A DNA stretch of 5,909 nucleotides, from positions 1-5,909 of the forward strand of contig JBGTLW010000170.1 of NCBI GenBank assembly GCA_041743835.1, in the 5' to 3' direction. This DNA comes from JBGTLW01 sp041743835. GTDB lineage: Bacteria > Planctomycetota > Phycisphaerae > Phycisphaerales > Phycisphaeraceae. Numbering within the stretch: position 1 is the stretch's first letter; every line of letters starts with the position of its first letter. A model generated the notes under the pieces. That model was given only the letters and a program-made list of their open reading frames with translations, was not told where the DNA came from and ran no database searches. Shown here piece after piece: positions 5,610 to 5,909 of this stretch. A program made the translations under genes and the position numbers.

Positions 5610-5909
5610 TCACATAGGAGGGGTGGGCGGGCCATGCGGCGGGGGCGGTCCGGGCGGCCTTCGGCGGTTGTTGGCGACGTGGGCCTTGACCGCGTCGCGC
5701 AGGCGGGGCTCGTGACGGGCCACCATCGCCATCGCGAAGAACAGCGCGACCAGCCGCAGCGCCATCGACAGGATAAACAGCAGCCCGTGATACGTCAGCA
5801 CGATGCCCAGCGCGGCCGGCTCCCAGCGGAAGTCGGCAAACACCTGCGCCACCGCCCCGCCCATCAGCCCCGAGATCACAGCGCCGCACGCCGCGGCAAT
5901 CGACACCAG
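5610..5909 (-). CDS. Integral membrane protein C-terminus, probably MFS-type transporter, with polyproline tail
   Basis: This is the 3' end of a gene that begins beyond the right edge; about 99 codons remain. Two hydrophobic stretches are visible: SIAAACGAVISGLMGGAVAQVF, with the small-residue packing typical of transporter helices, and LGIVLTYHGLLFILSMALRLVALFFAMAMVA. They are followed by a charged cytoplasmic-type tail (RHEPRLRDAVKAH). The pattern of a Gly-rich helix, a short loop, an LLFxxSxxLRLxAL helix and a charged end is like the last two helices of major facilitator superfamily transporters, but with no diagnostic motif the family is only probable. The last 15 residues before the stop contain ten prolines, including PPPP, and are likely disordered. 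The GTG at 5906 is not taken as the start because the reading frame continues to the edge. It is co-directional with yebC. Confidence 0.6.
   Translation of the reverse strand: MVSIAAACGAVISGLMGGAVAQVFADFRWEPAALGIVLTYHGLLFILSMALRLVALFFAMAMVARHEPRLRDAVKAHVANNRRRPPGPPPPHGPPTPPM

Overview
The window is GC-rich, densely coding DNA that most resembles a member of the Planctomycetota, probably a Phycisphaerae-like lineage. This is inferred from three things: a PEP-CTERM protein, a YebC whose N-terminal wording is of the planctomycete type, and CTTGGCG/CGCCAAG tandem and inverted repeats in the intergenic DNA. No rRNA, tRNA, CRISPR array or transposase gene is visible.

Layout from left to right. (1) The C-terminal third of an enolase-superfamily (mandelate racemase/muconate lactonizing type) enzyme, + strand, is cut by the left edge (2-352). 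(2) A LuxR-type HTH regulator with no receiver domain lies convergent to it on the - strand (392-1480). (3) A 213-bp divergent intergenic region follows. It holds a perfect 9+2+9 dyad at 1570-1589, close to midway between the two start codons. (4) A secreted PEP-CTERM protein of unknown function is on the + strand (1694-2512). (5) About 450 bp without a gene (2513-2959) carries nested inverted repeats that look like a small MITE/REP-like element, followed by an AT-rich leader. (6) A 531-aa alkaline-phosphatase-superfamily phosphohydrolase (type I phosphodiesterase/COG3379-like) is on the + strand (2960-4555). (7) A convergent spacer contains a 16-bp tandem duplication and a 47-bp palindrome with two alternative foldings. 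(8) yebC is on the - strand (4727-5476). (9) The C-terminus of a membrane protein, probably an MFS-type transporter, lies upstream of yebC on the same strand and is cut by the right edge (5610-5909).

How the genes relate: the only pairing with a plausible regulatory logic is the LuxR-type gene diverging from the PEP-CTERM gene around the shared dyad. The membrane-protein gene and yebC are co-directional and could be co-transcribed. The membrane protein ends in a polyproline tail, which is notable because YebC-family proteins have been linked to translation of proline-rich stretches. The remaining genes look like unrelated neighbours. I see no clear novel multi-gene system; the most interesting material is the intergenic structure.
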